From Microcaldota archaeon (GTDB taxonomy: Archaea; Micrarchaeota; Micrarchaeia; Anstonellales; J096): a DNA stretch of 24,629 nt. Shown here in pieces: positions 23,652 through 24,629 of the stretch; the stretch's first letter is position 1; each line of letters starts with the position of its first letter. The notes under the pieces were generated by a model, which was given only the letters and a program-made list of their open reading frames with translations, searched no databases and had not been told where the DNA came from. The DNA lies in NCBI GenBank assembly GCA_025058915.1, contig JANXEC010000003.1:1-24629 (forward strand). Reading direction: 5' to 3'. A program made the translations under genes and the position numbers.

Positions 23652-24477
23652 TAACTATATCAAAAGGATAGTCGGACTTTTCATATATCCCTATCACTGC
23701 ACCTCCATCACCAGCACCACTGATCTTTGCTCCCAATACTCCTCTGGATTTCATTTTCTGTATTTCCCGATCAATTTCGTAATTAGATACTCCGATTCTC
23801 CTTAGAAGTTCATGATTCTTGTTGATAGCATCTGATAGAAGATATATATCGCTTTGTTCTATTGACGATACAGCTAGATTGAATAAATCATCATATTCTC
23901 TTTCTATCTCTGTGAACTCTTCAGGATTTCTCTCTTTGAACTCTCTAACACTTCTAATTATATCTCCTGCTCCTCTCCTTCTGGGAAATATCTTTATACC
24001 GAGATTCACATCGAAATCTAATTTAAGATAAGATATTTCTACACTATCTTTTACTCTCTGATATATAATAGGTTTGTTGTGGATTGCCATGTATACATCT
24101 ACACCCGAGCTGTTTCCATGAAAGTAATTCTCCATAACTTTGGCTACCTCAAATAATCTCCTATCATCAATTGACATTTTAGTTTCATCAAGAATTGCTC
24201 TCAACGTGGCTACGCACAGTGCGGCTGAGGAACCTAGACCTGCAGACTCAGGGAGGTTAGAATCGATCTTAGATATACCCAAACTATCATTCAATCCCAA
24301 TTCCTTTCTGGCTATTTCAACTATGTTTGAAAGTTTATGATCTTCTGGAATTACACTATATTTAAGTACTTCAACCGATATATATCTGTCCAGAGGCAAT
24401 ACTATAGATTTATGACCATACACTACAAAATGTTCCCCAACTAATATTACCTTTCCGTAACCAACACCTTTTCCCAT
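23641..24477 (-). CDS. mvk: Mevalonate kinase
   Basis: 278 aa, somewhat shorter than the usual 300-330. It phosphorylates mevalonate with ATP, feeding the isoprenoid pathway that supplies the lipid precursor used by GGGP synthase at 17936. GHMP-kinase motifs: GKVILVGEHFVVYG (8-21), PESAGLGSSAA (76-86, ATP-binding loop), NSSGVDV (122-128) with the catalytic Asp127, and GAKISGAGDGGAV near the C-terminus. The N-terminal mevalonate motif with GEH and VVYG distinguishes it from homoserine or galactokinase. It is divergent from tRNA-Leu and shares the TTTAAA box at 24499. Confidence 0.94.
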   Translation of the reverse strand: MGKGVGYGKVILVGEHFVVYGHKSIVLPLDRYISVEVLKYSVIPEDHKLSNIVEIARKELGLNDSLGISKIDSNLPESAGLGSSAALCVATLRAILDETKMSIDDRRLFEVAKVMENYFHGNSSGVDVYMAIHNKPIIYQRVKDSVEISYLKLDFDVNLGIKIFPRRRGAGDIIRSVREFKERNPEEFTEIEREYDDLFNLAVSSIEQSDIYLLSDAINKNHELLRRIGVSNYEIDREIQKMKSRGVLGAKISGAGDGGAVIGIYEKSDYPFDIVIKI

Positions 24478-24496
24478 GAAGTTATGTTTTGATGGG

Positions 24497-24507
24497 AGTT
24501 TAAATAG
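24497..24507. promoter_or_regulatory. Shared TATA box between mvk and tRNA-Leu
   Basis: A single TTTAAA at 24499-24504 lies about 25 bp from the mvk ATG (24477) and about 28 bp from the first tRNA base (24530). It probably serves both directions. Confidence 0.55.
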
Positions 24508-24529
24508 ATTTTCTCTAATTATTTACTGA

Positions 24530-24615
24530 GCAGGGGTAGCCAAGTCTGGTCAAAGGCGCAGGATTCAGGGTCCTGTCCCGTTGTGGGTTCGTGGGTTCAA
24601 ATCCCACCCCCTGCA
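24530..24615 (+). tRNA. tRNA-Leu (CAG anticodon)
   Basis: Full type II cloverleaf. Acceptor GCAGGGG (24530-24536) pairs with CCCCTGC (24608-24614), discriminator A at 24615. D stem GCC/GGC (24539-24541 with 24555-24557). Anticodon stem CAGGA/TCCTG (24559-24563 with 24571-24575) holds the loop TTCAGGG with anticodon CAG (24566-24568). A long variable arm with a CCC/GGG stem, as expected for Leu, precedes the T arm GTGGG/CCCAC around TTCAAAT. No intron; the CCA end is not encoded (ACCT follows). Confidence 0.96.
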
Positions 24616-24629
24616 CCTACCACAAATCC

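Noticed and set aside
1..24629. CRISPR array, insertion sequence or provirus
   Set aside because: No regularly spaced direct repeats, transposase or terminal inverted repeats seen; gene content is housekeeping with uniform codon use. The lysozyme-fold pair alone is not enough to call a provirus.

Overview
The window is archaeal chromosomal DNA, AT-rich and tightly packed, with arginine written almost only as AGA/AGG. Archaeal markers are the geranylgeranylglyceryl phosphate synthase, HerA, RadA, Hjc, NMD3, GINS51, Spt5, the archaeal form of Pus10, SecE/Sec61gamma and mevalonate kinase. Promoters are TTTAAA-type TATA boxes about 25 bp from start codons, and many transcripts look leaderless. 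The 23S rRNA gene stands alone, without 16S or 5S beside it. Gene overlaps (mostly ATGA), short proteins and a divergent 23S suggest a small-genome lineage, perhaps DPANN-like or ARMAN-like. That placement is inference; no taxonomic search was possible.

Layout. (1) 3-422: 3' end of a membrane-protein gene. (2) 408-3703, minus: two tandem paralogues with a C-terminal lysozyme/lytic-transglycosylase-like domain and no signal peptide, divergent from ftsZ. (3) 3801-7827, plus: ftsZ-secE-spt5-rpl10e-coiled-coil protein-gins51, joined mostly by 4-base overlaps. (4) 7819-9597, minus: AclA-type ATP-citrate lyase subunit. (5) 9695-12561, minus: 23S rRNA with its own promoter, processing stem and T-rich terminator. 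(6) 12640-14437: divergent pair of an unknown protein and pus10. (7) 17881 down to 14432, minus: rpl11, a surface beta-rich protein, a DUF2892-like membrane protein, a PAC2-type protein and a helical-repeat protein. (8) 17936-20127, plus: GGGP synthase and HerA, then separate genes for an acetyltransferase and a 79-aa two-repeat protein. (9) 21147-23651, plus: small acidic protein-radA-nmd3-membrane protein-hjc. (10) 23641-24477, minus: mevalonate kinase, divergent from a type II tRNA-Leu(CAG) at the right edge.

How the genes fit together. Cell division, protein export, transcription elongation, ribosome and replication genes share one operon. Recombination and repair genes (herA, radA, hjc) lie in two nearby plus-strand units. 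Mevalonate kinase and GGGP synthase are early steps of archaeal isoprenoid-ether lipid synthesis. AclA implies cytosolic citrate cleavage to acetyl-CoA if an AclB partner exists elsewhere.

Most worth a second look: the paired cytosolic lysozyme-fold proteins; substitutions at normally invariant 23S positions (E. coli 1916, 2448, 2503); single palindromic TATA boxes between divergent leaderless genes; a 16-bp perfect palindrome at the promoter of the radA operon; and the small two-repeat protein at 20812. I see no CRISPR array, insertion sequence or integrated virus.
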